A stretch of DNA of 64,000 nt from JAPOQD01 sp964620555 (GCA_964620555.1 CAZUGZ010000001.1:44285-108284), one strand, 5' to 3'; shown: positions 18,684 through 28,036, counted from the first letter of the stretch. Translations and numbers: made by a program. Notes: generated from the letters alone by a model not told the origin.

Positions 18684-19280
18684 ATGAGTAGTGACGGTGT
18701 CAACACCGGTCGCAGGCGCTTCCTGAGTGTGGCCACCAGCGCGGTTGCCGCCGCGGGCGTGGCGGGTGCGGCGGTGCCGTTTGTGGCGTCCTGGAACCCC
18801 AGCGCTCGCGCCAGGGCGGCGGGAGCGCCGGTAAAGTTCGATGTCAGCAAAATCGAACCCGGTCAGATGGTGGTTGTGGAGTGGCGCGGCAAACCGGTGT
18901 ACGTGATGCGCCGCACCAGCGAACAGGTTGCCGAACTCGATGCCCTCGAACCCGAACTGAAAGACCCGGATTCAGAAATTTCACAACAACCGGACTACGT
19001 GGCGATGCCGACGCGTTCCATCAGGCCCGAAATCCTGGTGGTGATCGGCCTCTGCACCCACCTGGGATGTACACCGAAATTCCGCCCCGAGGTCGGGGTT
19101 GCAGATCTCGGTGGTGAAAGCTGGCGGGGCGGGTTTTTCTGTCCCTGCCACGGCTCCCGTTTCGACCTTTCGGGTCGGGTCTATGCCGGGGTGCCGGCAT
19201 CGACCAACCTGGAGGTTCCACCCTATGCCTTCCAGGACGATCAGGTCATCGTCATCGGCGTCGATCAGGAGGCTGCCTGA
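18684..19280 (+). CDS. petA: Ubiquinol-cytochrome c reductase, Rieske iron-sulfur subunit
   Basis: Product of 198 residues with a twin-arginine-type N-terminus (TGRRRFLSVATSAVAAAGVAG) that also acts as the single membrane anchor. Rieske cluster motifs are CTHLGC and CPCHGS; the disulfide Cys of each box is present. It carries electrons from ubiquinol at the Qo site to cytochrome c1 in complex III. Its stop and the next start share a base (TGATG at 19278-19282), so it is coupled to the cytochrome b/c1 gene. Confidence 0.97.
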   Translation: MSSDGVNTGRRRFLSVATSAVAAAGVAGAAVPFVASWNPSARARAAGAPVKFDVSKIEPGQMVVVEWRGKPVYVMRRTSEQVAELDALEPELKDPDSEISQQPDYVAMPTRSIRPEILVVIGLCTHLGCTPKFRPEVGVADLGGESWRGGFFCPCHGSRFDLSGRVYAGVPASTNLEVPPYAFQDDQVIVIGVDQEAA

Positions 19281-21301
19281 TGACTAAAGTACTGATCGGC
19301 TTGCGCGACTGGGTCGATGCACGCCTGCCCATTCAGCGTGGCTGGGATACCCACCTGGGCCGCTATTACGCCCCTAAAAATTTCAATTTCTGGTACTACT
19401 TTGGTGCGCTGTCACTGTTGGTGCTGGCAAATCAGTTGATTACCGGCATCTGGCTGACCATGAGTTATGTACCCTCCGAAGAGGGCGCCTTCGCCTCGGT
19501 GGAGTACATCATGCGCGACGTCGATGGTGGTTGGCTGCTGCGTTACCTGCACTCCACCGGCGCCTCCGCCTTCTTTATCGTGATCTACCTGCACATGTTC
19601 CGGGCCCTGCTGTACGGCTCCTATAAAAAACCCAGGGAACTGATCTGGGTTTTCGGCATGTTGATATTCCTGGTGGTGATGGCCGAGGCTTTCTTCGGCT
19701 ATGTGCTGCCCTGGGGCCAGATGTCCTACTGGGGCGCCCAGGTCATCATCTCTCTGCTCGGGGCCATACCCGTGGTGGGGGAGGAACTGGTGGTGTGGGT
19801 GCGCGGAGACTACCTGATTTCCGGTATTACCCTGAACCGCTTTTTCGCCCTGCACGTGGTGGCGTTGCCGATCGTCCTGCTGGCGCTGGTGTTGCTGCAC
19901 CTGCTGGCGCTGCACGAGGTGGGTTCCAACAACCCCGACGGGGTGGATATCAAGCGCCACAAGGATGAGCAGGGCCGGCCGCTGGACGGTGTCCCCTTTC
20001 ACCCCTACTACGTGGTACACGACCTGCCGGCGGTGGCGGTCTTTCTGTTCGTGTTTTGCACCGTGTTGTTCTTCTTCCCGGAGATGGGGGGATTGTTCCT
20101 GGAATACCCCAACTTTGAACGGGCCAATTCCCTGAAAACCCCCGAGCACATCGCCCCGGTCTGGTATTTCACTCCATACTATTCGATCTTGCGGGCGGTG
20201 CCCGACAAGTTCTGGGGTTTCATTGGCTTCGCGGCGGCCCTGGCGCTGCCCTTCGTCCTGCCCTGGCTGGACCGCAGCCCGGTCAGGTCCTGGCGCTATC
20301 GCGGCCTCATGACGCGGCTGATGCTGGTACTGTTCGTCTCCGCTTTCATCATCCTGGGAGTACTGGGAGTTCGGGTGCCGACACCGGCGCGCACCCTGTT
20401 GGCACAAATCTGCTCGGTGATCTATTTTGCCTTCTTCCTGTTGATGCCGGTATGGACTGCCATGGAGAAAACCAAACCGGTACCCGAGCGTACCACCGAC
20501 GACGGCGGCATCGGCTTCTGGGGTTCCATGGCGGCGCTGCTGCTGATCCTGGGGCTGGTATTCCTGCCCTTGAAGGCCGTGGGCGCAGAGCAAGCCGAGC
20601 TGGATCACATGCAGGTGGACCTGGAGAACCGCTCGTCCCTGCAGGCCGGCGCCCACAGCTACATCAACTACTGTATGGGCTGTCACTCCCTGCAATATTC
20701 CCGCTATGAGCGCGTCGCCGATGACCTGGGTATTCCCCATGACCTGATGCTCGACAACATGGTGTTCGATCCGGAACTGAAAATCGGCGCACTGATGGAA
20801 AACAACATGGACGAGGACCAGGCCAAGCGCTGGTTCGGTGTCGCACCACCCGACCTGACGCTGGTGGCACGTGCGCGCGGGGTGGATTGGCTATACACCT
20901 ACCTGCGCGGGTTTTACGCGGACCCGCAGCGACCCTACGGGGTCAACAACCAGCTCTTTCCCGATGTGGCCATGCCCCATGCCCTGCTGGACCTGCAGGG
21001 GTTGCAGGAATGTGATCCGGATCCGGTGGCGGTAGCCCGTGGCAATATCCGGCGCGATCCCCTGACCGGCCGCGACATTCCCCTGGACCCCTGCGCCAAA
21101 CTGCGTCTGGCCGAGGAGGGAGAATTGTCCGCCGAGGAATTTGACGGCGCAGTGTACGACCTGGTCAATTTCCTCGCCTACGTGGGTGAGCCCGCCGCCC
21201 TGAAACGGGAACGCCTCGGTGTCTACGTGCTGTCGTTTATCGCCGTATTTTTTGTTTTCACCCGGCTGCTGGACCGGGAATACTGGAAAGACGTTCACTG
21301 A
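19280..21301 (+). CDS. Cytochrome b/c1 fusion protein of the bc1 complex
   Basis: A single 673-residue frame covers both subunits. Residues 1 to about 400 are cytochrome b (PWGQMSYWGAQV; haem-ligand histidines in LHSTGASAFF/YLHMFR and LHVVALP/LLHLLALHEVG; PEHIAPVWYFTPYYSILRA at the Qo site). The usual end KPVPERTT runs straight on through GGIGFWGS into a signal-like helix (MAALLLILGLVFLPLKAVGAE). Cytochrome c1 follows, with haem site CMGCHS, DLTLVARARGVDWLY and C-terminal anchor REYWKDVH. In most gammaproteobacteria these are petB and petC. Bradyrhizobium fbcH is a known fused precedent that is cleaved after synthesis, and the AVGA site here would allow the same. Confidence 0.95.
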   Translation: MTKVLIGLRDWVDARLPIQRGWDTHLGRYYAPKNFNFWYYFGALSLLVLANQLITGIWLTMSYVPSEEGAFASVEYIMRDVDGGWLLRYLHSTGASAFFIVIYLHMFRALLYGSYKKPRELIWVFGMLIFLVVMAEAFFGYVLPWGQMSYWGAQVIISLLGAIPVVGEELVVWVRGDYLISGITLNRFFALHVVALPIVLLALVLLHLLALHEVGSNNPDGVDIKRHKDEQGRPLDGVPFHPYYVVHDLPAVAVFLFVFCTVLFFFPEMGGLFLEYPNFERANSLKTPEHIAPVWYFTPYYSILRAVPDKFWGFIGFAAALALPFVLPWLDRSPVRSWRYRGLMTRLMLVLFVSAFIILGVLGVRVPTPARTLLAQICSVIYFAFFLLMPVWTAMEKTKPVPERTTDDGGIGFWGSMAALLLILGLVFLPLKAVGAEQAELDHMQVDLENRSSLQAGAHSYINYCMGCHSLQYSRYERVADDLGIPHDLMLDNMVFDPELKIGALMENNMDEDQAKRWFGVAPPDLTLVARARGVDWLYTYLRGFYADPQRPYGVNNQLFPDVAMPHALLDLQGLQECDPDPVAVARGNIRRDPLTGRDIPLDPCAKLRLAEEGELSAEEFDGAVYDLVNFLAYVGEPAALKRERLGVYVLSFIAVFFVFTRLLDREYWKDVH

Positions 21302-21332
21302 CCCCAGCCGGGTAAAATACGAGGTTTTTTAC

Positions 21333-21965
21333 ATGGGCACCGTGGCAAAACAGTCTTCCATGACCTTTTACTCCGATAGTAATAGCCACTACAGTCACCG
21401 GGTGCGTATTGTGCTGGCAGAGAAGGGGGTAACTGTCGATGTGGTACCGGCAGATGAAGCCCGACCACCCCGGGAACTGGCGGACCTCAACCCCTACAAC
21501 AGTTTGCCCACCCTGGTGGACCGCGATCTGGTGCTGTATGAATCCAAGGTGATGATGGAGTACCTGGACGAGCGTTTCCCCCACCCGCCGCTATTGCCGG
21601 TATACCCGGTTGCGCGTGCCGAAAGCCGCCTCTACATTCACCGCATCGAGCGGGACTGGTGTTCCCTGACCGATGCCATCCTGCGCAGTCGTTCCGAAAA
21701 AGTGGTGAGCAAGGCCACCCGCGAACTGCGTGAGGGACTGCTGGCGGTGTCGCCCATTTTCGCCGAAAAGAAGTTCTTCATGAGTGAGGAATTCACCCTG
21801 GTGGACTGTTGCATCGCACCCCTGCTGTGGCGCCTGCCAGTGCTGGGTATCGAATACCGGCTCAACAAGCAATCCCGGCCTCTGTTTGACTACATGGACC
21901 GCCTGTTCCAGCGGGAGCCGTTTCAGGCCAGCCTGTCCGAGCAAGAGTATGAAATGCGTCTGTGA
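21333..21965 (+). CDS. sspA: Stringent starvation protein A
   Basis: Product of 210 residues with a GST-like fold. A thioredoxin-like N-domain (MTFYSDSNSHYSHRVRIVLAEKGV) contains the SspA-typical NPYNSLPTLVDRDLVLYES and MMEYLDERFPHPPLLPV, followed by an all-helical C-domain. SspA binds RNA polymerase and alters sigma-70 promoter use under starvation and acid stress. The start at 21333 follows GAGG; it lies 31 bp after the bc1 gene and 29 bp before sspB, the conserved gammaproteobacterial order. Confidence 0.95.
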   Translation: MGTVAKQSSMTFYSDSNSHYSHRVRIVLAEKGVTVDVVPADEARPPRELADLNPYNSLPTLVDRDLVLYESKVMMEYLDERFPHPPLLPVYPVARAESRLYIHRIERDWCSLTDAILRSRSEKVVSKATRELREGLLAVSPIFAEKKFFMSEEFTLVDCCIAPLLWRLPVLGIEYRLNKQSRPLFDYMDRLFQREPFQASLSEQEYEMRL

Positions 21966-21994
21966 ATCGGCGGGCCTGAGGGTGGGTTGACGGC

Positions 21995-22381
21995 ATGGCA
22001 ATGAGTTCCAGCAGAGCCTACCTGATGCGCGCCCTGTACGACTGGATACTCGACAATGAGTGTACGCCCTACGTGCTGGTCAATGCCATGGCCGACGGGG
22101 TGGAAGTGCCCCAGCAATACGTCAAGAATGGTCAGATCGTCCTCAATATCTCACCACTGTCGGTGGCCGACCTCGATATCGGCAATACCTGCATGAGCTT
22201 CAACGGTCGTTTCGGTGGGATTGCCACCGATGTGGTAGTCCCCTCCGCCGCAATCATCGGTATCTATGCCCGGGAAAACGGTCAGGGCATGATGTTTGAA
22301 GGGGAGGTAGGCCCCGAGTCTCCCACGCCCCCCACTTCGCCCCGGCAGCAGCGCAAACCCTCGCTGAAAGTAGTCAAGTAA
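21995..22381 (+). CDS. sspB: ClpXP adaptor / stringent starvation protein B
   Basis: Product of 128 residues. The folded N-domain has SSRAYLMRALYDWILDN, CTPYVLVNA, YVKNGQIVLNISP and FNGRFGG, all standard for SspB. A flexible linker and C-terminal tail (PSLKVVK) match the ClpX-docking end. It delivers ssrA-tagged peptides to ClpXP. It ends 12 bp before the convergent yciK stop. Confidence 0.95.
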   Translation: MAMSSSRAYLMRALYDWILDNECTPYVLVNAMADGVEVPQQYVKNGQIVLNISPLSVADLDIGNTCMSFNGRFGGIATDVVVPSAAIIGIYARENGQGMMFEGEVGPESPTPPTSPRQQRKPSLKVVK

Positions 22382-22393
22382 GCTGCTCCGATA

Positions 22394-23161
22394 TCAGCGG
22401 GTCGGCGGGCGCACCCGCAGCGTCTGGCCGTGCAGCGTAGCGCCGTCTTTACCCATCAGGTACAGGTAGGCGGGCATGAGCTGCTCCGCACCGGGCAGGC
22501 TGGCGGGATCTTCCGCCGGGTAGGCGGCGGCCCGCATGGCGGTGCGGGTGGCCCCGGGGTTGAGACTGTTGACGCGAATGCCACTGGTGTTTTCCAACTC
22601 CTCGGCCAGAACCTGCATCAGTCCCTCGACCGCAAACTTGGAGACCGCGTAAGCACCCCAGTAGGCGCGTCCGCGACGACCCACCGACGACGAAGTGAAA
22701 ACCACCGATGCCTGCTCGGCTCTTTGCAGAGCCGGCAGCACGGCCTGGGTGAGAAGCATCTGCGCGGTGACGTTTACCGTCAGCACCTGTTGCCAGGTAT
22801 TCAGGTTTGCACTGGCCAGCGGAGCGCGTTCTCCCAACATGCCGGCATTGTTGAGTAGGCCGTGCAGAGAACCCAGTTGGGAGTCGACTGCATCACCGAG
22901 CCGTTGGTAATCAGCCAGATCGGCGCTGAGCAGGTCCAGTTCGAACAGCAGTGGCTGGGGCTGGCCGGCAGCGACGATTCCATCGTATACCGTTTCCAGT
23001 TTGGACAGGGTTCGCCCCAGCAGAATCACCGTGGCGCCGTGGCCGGCAAAGGCTTGTGCGGCAGCCCTGCCGATACCGTCTCCAGCACCACTGACCAGTA
23101 TGTTGTGGCCCTGCAGCAACTTCGCCGGGGCCCGATAGTCGGTTCCAATGTCGCGTTCCAT
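22394..23161 (-). CDS. yciK: YciK family SDR oxidoreductase
   Basis: SDR of 255 residues with N-terminal YRAPAKLLQGHNILVSGAGD, cofactor glycines GAGDGIG, LNNAGMLGE, catalytic SSSVGRRGRAYWGAYAVSK and a short C-terminus. The long N-terminal lead and SGAGDGIG motif identify the YciK subgroup, whose substrate is still unknown. It sits 10 bp downstream of mupP in the conserved mtaD-ubiG-mupP-yciK run. Start 23161 is the ATG nearest the mupP stop. Confidence 0.9.
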   Translation of the reverse strand: MERDIGTDYRAPAKLLQGHNILVSGAGDGIGRAAAQAFAGHGATVILLGRTLSKLETVYDGIVAAGQPQPLLFELDLLSADLADYQRLGDAVDSQLGSLHGLLNNAGMLGERAPLASANLNTWQQVLTVNVTAQMLLTQAVLPALQRAEQASVVFTSSSVGRRGRAYWGAYAVSKFAVEGLMQVLAEELENTSGIRVNSLNPGATRTAMRAAAYPAEDPASLPGAEQLMPAYLYLMGKDGATLHGQTLRVRPPTR

Positions 23162-23171
23162 CAGGTTTTCC

Positions 23172-23855
23172 TCAGTCCAGCAGGGTAGCCAGGGTGGGGG
23201 CCAGTTCGAAGCAGTCGCGAACCACGGCGTCCGCGCCCCAGTGGCCGGGGTCGTCGCCCGCCGCCAGGTAACCGTAGGCAGCGGCAATGGTGCCCAGGCC
23301 GGCGGCGCGCCCCGCCTCGATGTCCCGCGGGTGGTCACCCACGTACACCGCCTGCTTCGGGTCGCAGCCAAGTTGCCGGCAATTCAGCAGCAGCGGTTCC
23401 GGGTCCGGTTTGGGCCGACTGACGTGGTCGGGGCAAACCAGGCTCTGGGGAGCGGGTTCCAGGCCCACCCGTTGCAGCAACGGTTGTGCGTAGATGCTGG
23501 GTTTATTGGTGGAAACTCCCCAGCGAATGCCACCCCGATGCAGTTGTGACAGCAGCTCCTGCATACCGTCATAGGCGGTGGTTTGGGTGCCCAGAACCTC
23601 TCCGTAGAGTTCCAGCAGGCGCAGGCGTTCTTTTTCGAACTCCCGGTCCTGCGGTTCCAGCCCCAGCGCCAGTGTGACCAGGGCGCGGGCACCATTGGAT
23701 ACCGAGGCGCGAATGCGCTCGGCGGGCAATCCGCCCATGCCGTGCTCGTGCCGCAACTGCTGAACCGCTGTGATGAATTCCGGTGCCGTGTCGAGCAGGG
23801 TGCCGTCGAGGTCGAAGATCACTGCCTGCAAGCGCGGGGAAAACTTCTGGCTCAC
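23172..23855 (-). CDS. mupP: HAD phosphatase, probable N-acetylmuramic acid 6-phosphate phosphatase
   Basis: HAD-superfamily hydrolase of 227 residues. The nucleophile motif is FDLDGTLLDTAPE, motif II is STNKP, motif III is SRPKPDPEP and motif IV is VGDHPRDIEAG. It resembles phosphoglycolate phosphatase. Location between ubiG and yciK matches Pseudomonas MupP, which removes the phosphate from MurNAc-6-P in peptidoglycan recycling. Start is GTG at 23855, overlapping the ubiG stop (GTGA). If not MupP, the alternative is a Gph-type enzyme. Confidence 0.82.
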   Translation of the reverse strand: MSQKFSPRLQAVIFDLDGTLLDTAPEFITAVQQLRHEHGMGGLPAERIRASVSNGARALVTLALGLEPQDREFEKERLRLLELYGEVLGTQTTAYDGMQELLSQLHRGGIRWGVSTNKPSIYAQPLLQRVGLEPAPQSLVCPDHVSRPKPDPEPLLLNCRQLGCDPKQAVYVGDHPRDIEAGRAAGLGTIAAAYGYLAAGDDPGHWGADAVVRDCFELAPTLATLLD

Positions 23856-24565
23856 AGGGGTTTGACCGCATGCAGCAGATAATTGACGCTGACATCGTGC
23901 TGTTCCAGCCAGTAGCGTTTGCTCAGCGGGTTGTAGCGCAGCCCGGTGATGTGCCGCAGCTCCAGGTTGGCGGCGCGAAGCCAGCCATGCAATTCCGAGG
24001 GTTTGATGAACCTGGCGTAATCGTGGGTTCCCCGGGGAAGCAGCCCGAGCACGTACTCGGCGCCGACCACCGCGAATAACCAGGATTTGGGATTGCGATT
24101 GATAGTGGAGAAATAGAGGTTGCCCCCGGGTTTGCACAGGTCGGCGCAGGCTGCCACCACTGCGGCCGGGTCCGGCACGTGCTCCAGCAGTTCAAGGCAA
24201 CAGACCAGGTCAAAGGACTGGGGAGCAGCGGCCGCCAATTCTTCGGGACTGCTGTTTCGGTAATCCACCGTCAGGCCGGATTCCAGTTGATGGATGCGGG
24301 CTACGGCCAGCGGCGCCTCCCCCTTGTCGATTCCGGTCACCTCGGCACCCCGCTGGGCCAGTGCCTCGGCCAGGATGCCGCCGCCGCAGCCGACGTCCAC
24401 CACCCGCTGGCCGACTACGGGCGAACGCTGGTCTATGTAGTTGGCGCGCAGGGGATTGATGTCGTGCAGGGGTTTGAACTCACTGCCCCTGTCCCACCAG
24501 CGCGAGGCCAGGGCCTCGAATTTGGCGATTTCCGCAGGGTCCACATTTTGCCCGGTGGCATTCAT
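23852..24565 (-). CDS. ubiG: Ubiquinone biosynthesis O-methyltransferase
   Basis: Class I SAM methyltransferase of 237 residues. It has KFEALASRWWDRGSEFKPLH (UbiG hallmark), NPLRANYID, motif I VVDVGCGGGILAEALA, and NLYFSTINRNPKS. It performs both O-methylations in ubiquinone synthesis. It overlaps mtaD upstream (ATGA, 24562-24565) and mupP downstream, so the three are translationally coupled. Confidence 0.96.
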   Translation of the reverse strand: MNATGQNVDPAEIAKFEALASRWWDRGSEFKPLHDINPLRANYIDQRSPVVGQRVVDVGCGGGILAEALAQRGAEVTGIDKGEAPLAVARIHQLESGLTVDYRNSSPEELAAAAPQSFDLVCCLELLEHVPDPAAVVAACADLCKPGGNLYFSTINRNPKSWLFAVVGAEYVLGLLPRGTHDYARFIKPSELHGWLRAANLELRHITGLRYNPLSKRYWLEQHDVSVNYLLHAVKPL

Positions 24566-25887
24566 GCGGGTGCCTCAAAGCGGCGAATACGCGTTTGCCA
24601 GGCGGCTGCCCGGGCACTGATCTGTTCCAGGTTCAGGGTGTGTACCTGGCGCCGGGACATCAGGTTCCTGCCCGCCACCCAGCAGTGGCTGACCAGGTTG
24701 GCGCCGCCAGCGTAAATGAGTTGTGAAATGGGGTGATACAGCGGCTGGGTTTCCGGGTGGGACAGGTCCAGTGCGATCAGGTCTGCGAATTTGCCGACTT
24801 CCAGGCTGCCCAGTCGCTCCTCCTGGCCCAGTGCCCGGGCGCCGTCGATGGTTGCCATGCTCAGCAGGCGGCTGGCGGGGAGGGCAGCGGCATCGCGGTT
24901 GTGCAACTTGGCGAGCAGGCCGGCGCTGCGCATTTCGCCCAGCAGGCTGAGATCGTTGTTGCTGGCGGCGCTATCGGTGCCCAGGGCGACATTGACCCCG
25001 GCGGCCTGCAATTCGACTACCGGGCAAACTCCGGATGCCAGTTTCATATTGGAATCCGGGCAGTGCACCACGTGGGCACCGGTGGTCGCCAGCAGTGCAA
25101 TATCCTCCGGGTTCACTTCGGTCATGTGCACGCACTGGGTGCGAGGTCCCAGCAGCCCCAGTTGGTTCAGGTCCGACAGCGGGCGGCTGCCGCCGGCAGC
25201 AACCGCGTGGGCGACCTCCCGGGCGGTTTCGTGCAAGTGAATCTGAACCGGCAGGTCCAGTTCGTCGGCCAGGATGGCGATTTTTTCCAGCGTCGGCCTG
25301 GACACGGTGTAGGGCGCGTGTGGCCCAAAGGCTACCTGCAACAGCTCGCTGTGCCGGTAGTCGTCGTGCAGGGCCAGACCCCGGTCGATGTAGTCCTGGG
25401 CGCCACTGGCCCAGGCACTGGCGAAATCGAGTATGGGGAAGCTGAGCTGGCAGCGCATTCCGGCCTGCAGGCAGCAGCGGGCCGCGATATTGGGAAAGAA
25501 GTACATGTCACTGTAGCAGGTGGTGCCGGAACGGATCATTTCCAGCAGCGCCAGATTGACCCCGTCGCGGACGAATTCCTCGCTCAGGAATTCGCTCTCC
25601 AGCGGCCAGATGCGTTGCTCCAGCCACGGCTCCAGGGGCAGGTCGTCGGCGTAGCCGCGCAGCAGGGACATGGCGGCGTGGCCGTGGCAGTTGATCAAAC
25701 CCGGCAACAGGGCGTGGCCGGGCAGTTCAATCACTTCCCCGGCCTCCACCGAACCCAGTGCGTCCGGCGGCCATATACCGCTGATGCGCTCGCCGGTGAT
25801 GCCCAGGGCATGTCCCTGCCACACCTGTCCCTCGGGAACCACTGGTATCAGCCAACCCGGGACGATCAGTGTATCTACGGTTTCCAT
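24562..25887 (-). CDS. mtaD: TRZ/ATZ family amidohydrolase, probable 5'-methylthioadenosine/S-adenosylhomocysteine deaminase
   Basis: Metal-dependent deaminase of 441 residues. Metal ligands are in INCHGHAAMS (HxH), HLHETAREV (His) and LGTDSAASNND (Asp), with PHAPYTVS between. ALGQEERLGSLEVGKFADL is the usual C-terminal block. The family deaminates MTA and SAH in purine/methionine salvage. The start at 25887 (METVDTLIVPGWLIPV) matches relatives in length. It begins the mtaD-ubiG-mupP-yciK operon. Confidence 0.88.
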   Translation of the reverse strand: METVDTLIVPGWLIPVVPEGQVWQGHALGITGERISGIWPPDALGSVEAGEVIELPGHALLPGLINCHGHAAMSLLRGYADDLPLEPWLEQRIWPLESEFLSEEFVRDGVNLALLEMIRSGTTCYSDMYFFPNIAARCCLQAGMRCQLSFPILDFASAWASGAQDYIDRGLALHDDYRHSELLQVAFGPHAPYTVSRPTLEKIAILADELDLPVQIHLHETAREVAHAVAAGGSRPLSDLNQLGLLGPRTQCVHMTEVNPEDIALLATTGAHVVHCPDSNMKLASGVCPVVELQAAGVNVALGTDSAASNNDLSLLGEMRSAGLLAKLHNRDAAALPASRLLSMATIDGARALGQEERLGSLEVGKFADLIALDLSHPETQPLYHPISQLIYAGGANLVSHCWVAGRNLMSRRQVHTLNLEQISARAAAWQTRIRRFEAPA

Positions 25888-26163
25888 ACTGGGGCACAGT
25901 ATAACCCGTGGCCGGAGGTTTGCTCGCGCACGTGCGGCTCGGCTGCAAGCGGAGATTTCCTCGTATCTGGTCACCCCTGCTCAGAGTTGGCTGCGCCGCG
26001 GTTGCGATTCTGCGAATCGGCCTGCATACTCGAAAAATTGACTACAGAGCTCAGTTCGGTGCCCCGTTTCGTGTACTTGTGAATAAGTGGAGGGAAGGGT
26101 CAGGTCTGGAAGTAGCGGAATGTTTGGGGTACGCGGCGGCGCATTGAATCAAGAATAGACACG

Positions 26164-27186
26164 ATGGCAAGCCTGCGCTCAAAACTACTGAACACTGCTA
26201 CCCGCTTTGCAAGCCGGTTGCTGTTTCGTCCGAGGGAGGATGTGACCGGCTTCCGGAAGATGTTCGCCCGTACTGATCGGCGCCGGGCAGGCGCCCTGGC
26301 GGCGGGTATCTGCACCGAAGAACAGGAAATGCCGGTGGCCGGTCGCTGGTTGCACAACGGCGACGGCGCGCCGGACAAAGTCATTCTCTACCTGCACGGC
26401 GGGGCCTTTATCCTGCGTCTGCCCGAGAGTCACACTGCCATGGTGTCTCTGCTGTGCCGGGAACTCGGCGCATCCGCTTTTTTGCCCTGGTACCGCCTGG
26501 CGCCCGAGCACCCGTTCCCGGCGGCCCCCGAAGATTGTCTGGCGGCCTATCGTTACCTCCTGGAGAGCCATGCACCGGGTGATATCGTGGTGATGGGAGA
26601 TTCCGCGGGAGGCAACCTCACCCTGTCACTGCTCAACCAGCTCAAGCGCGAAGGGCTGCCGCAGCCCGCCGCTGCCGTGGCTTTGTCTCCGCCCCTGGAC
26701 TTTGCCCAGATCAGCGCCACCTGGTTGCTGCATCGCTGGACGGATCCCATGTACGTGGTACAGCCCGCCGTGGCACCACAGCGGTACTACCTGAATGCGG
26801 ACCAGCTCACCGATCCAATCGCCTCGCCGGTATACGGGGATCTGGCGGGTCTGCCGCCGGTGCTGTTGCTGGTGGGGAGTGTGGAAGCCCTGAGGGACGA
26901 CGTAATGGGTTATGCCCGCGCCGCCACACTGGCGCGCACCCCCGTGCAGGTGCATGTCTGGGGGGGTATGCCGCACGTGCACATGTTGCAGCCCTTCCTG
27001 CCGGAGACGGCCCTGGCGCGGGAGCGGGTGTGCGATTGGGTGCAGTGCGCGTTGCGCGGCGAATTCGCGGGTTCCGGGCCTTCCTGCCTGAAAGATGTGG
27101 TGATTCTGTTCAATCGACGGCCCCTGCTGGGGGGCGTATCGCGATTCAGCAACAGTGATGCGGACTACATGAGAGATGTATTGTGA
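26164..27186 (+). CDS. Alpha/beta hydrolase of the hormone-sensitive lipase family
   Basis: Esterase/lipase of 340 residues with the oxyanion motif YLHGGAFILRLPESH, PWYRLAPEHPFPAAPED, and nucleophile elbow VMGDSAGGN. The C-terminal acid and His come from VGSVEALRDDVMGYA and GGMPHVHMLQ. The family cleaves short or medium acyl esters. Its stop overlaps the GTG start of the next SDR gene (27183-27186), so the two form a unit, perhaps ester cleavage followed by alcohol oxidation. Confidence 0.9.
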   Translation: MASLRSKLLNTATRFASRLLFRPREDVTGFRKMFARTDRRRAGALAAGICTEEQEMPVAGRWLHNGDGAPDKVILYLHGGAFILRLPESHTAMVSLLCRELGASAFLPWYRLAPEHPFPAAPEDCLAAYRYLLESHAPGDIVVMGDSAGGNLTLSLLNQLKREGLPQPAAAVALSPPLDFAQISATWLLHRWTDPMYVVQPAVAPQRYYLNADQLTDPIASPVYGDLAGLPPVLLLVGSVEALRDDVMGYARAATLARTPVQVHVWGGMPHVHMLQPFLPETALARERVCDWVQCALRGEFAGSGPSCLKDVVILFNRRPLLGGVSRFSNSDADYMRDVL

Positions 27187-27956
27187 GAGCCAAAAATGAG
27201 GGCGCGAGTGCTGGGCGCCTGCAGGGTAAGACGGCGCTGGTAACCGGCGCCGCCAGCGGTATTGGCCTGGCGATTGCCCGGCGTTTTGCCCGCGAGGGGG
27301 CGCTGGTGGCGTTGGCGGACCTCGATGAACCCCTGGTCACCGAACGGTCCGCGGAGCTTGCGAAGCAGGGTGGCAATGCTCTTGGTCTGCGGCTGGATGT
27401 CAGTGTCGAGGCGGATTGGGAGCAGGCCTTCGCCTCGTTGCAGGCCACCGGGGTGAGTCTGGATATTCTGGTCAACAACGCCGGCATACCTGCCCAGGGC
27501 TCCATCGAGGAAACCGATCTGGCGAGCTGGCGCAAGGTGATGGCGGTCAACCTGGACGGCACCTTCCTCGGTTGCAAGTACGCCGTCGTTCATATGCAGG
27601 AGCGCGGTGGCTCCATCGTCAACGTGGCCTCCATCGGCGCCCTGCGGGCCAGCGTGGTAGGGCCCGCCTACGGCGCATCCAAGGCGGGTGTGTGGAACCT
27701 CACCCGTACCGTCGCGCTGCACTGCGCGCGCGCCGGTTACGATATTCGTTGCAATTCGGTGCACCCGGGACTGACCCATACGCCCATGATGAACGATGTA
27801 CCCGAGGACATGATTGCGAAAATGGCCGCCAGTGTGCCCACCGGCCGGATTGCGGAACCGGAGGATATCGCCAACGCGGTGTTGTATTTCGCCAGCGACG
27901 AGGCCCGCCAGGCCACTGGCTCCACCCTGGTGGTGGACGGCGGCATGCTGGCGTAG
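27183..27956 (+). CDS. SDR family oxidoreductase
   Basis: Classical SDR of 257 residues with TGAASGIGLAIA, ADLDE, LVNNAGIPAQGS, the active-site VASIGALRASVVGPAYGASK, HPGLTHTPMM and the tetramer C-terminus STLVVDGGMLA. NAD is likely since an acidic residue (ADLD) follows beta-2. The GTG start overlaps the hydrolase stop. Substrate unknown; similar proteins oxidise hydroxysteroids or cyclic alcohols. Confidence 0.88.
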   Translation: MRAKNEGASAGRLQGKTALVTGAASGIGLAIARRFAREGALVALADLDEPLVTERSAELAKQGGNALGLRLDVSVEADWEQAFASLQATGVSLDILVNNAGIPAQGSIEETDLASWRKVMAVNLDGTFLGCKYAVVHMQERGGSIVNVASIGALRASVVGPAYGASKAGVWNLTRTVALHCARAGYDIRCNSVHPGLTHTPMMNDVPEDMIAKMAASVPTGRIAEPEDIANAVLYFASDEARQATGSTLVVDGGMLA

Positions 27957-28036
27957 AAGCGGGCTCCGGACGCAACTCCTGATCAAGGTAGACACAATGA
28001 CAAAAAAGCCTGATTACTCAAAGGCGAACCCGGGTC

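Noticed and set aside
19412..20740. 442-codon minus-strand frame
   Set aside because: It is antisense to cytochrome b, rich in His/Gln with no domain.
24562..25887. Atrazine/triazine hydrolase for the TRZ/ATZ amidohydrolase
   Set aside because: Context (ubiG-mupP-yciK operon) and motifs fit the MTA/SAH deaminase MtaD.
26038..26066. TTGACT upstream of the alpha/beta hydrolase as a promoter
   Set aside because: At 17-bp spacing the -10 position reads GCCCCG, far from consensus.
24733..26082. 449-codon plus-strand frame
   Set aside because: It mirrors mtaD on the other strand; the composition is Gln/Val/Ala-rich as expected for a shadow in GC-rich DNA.
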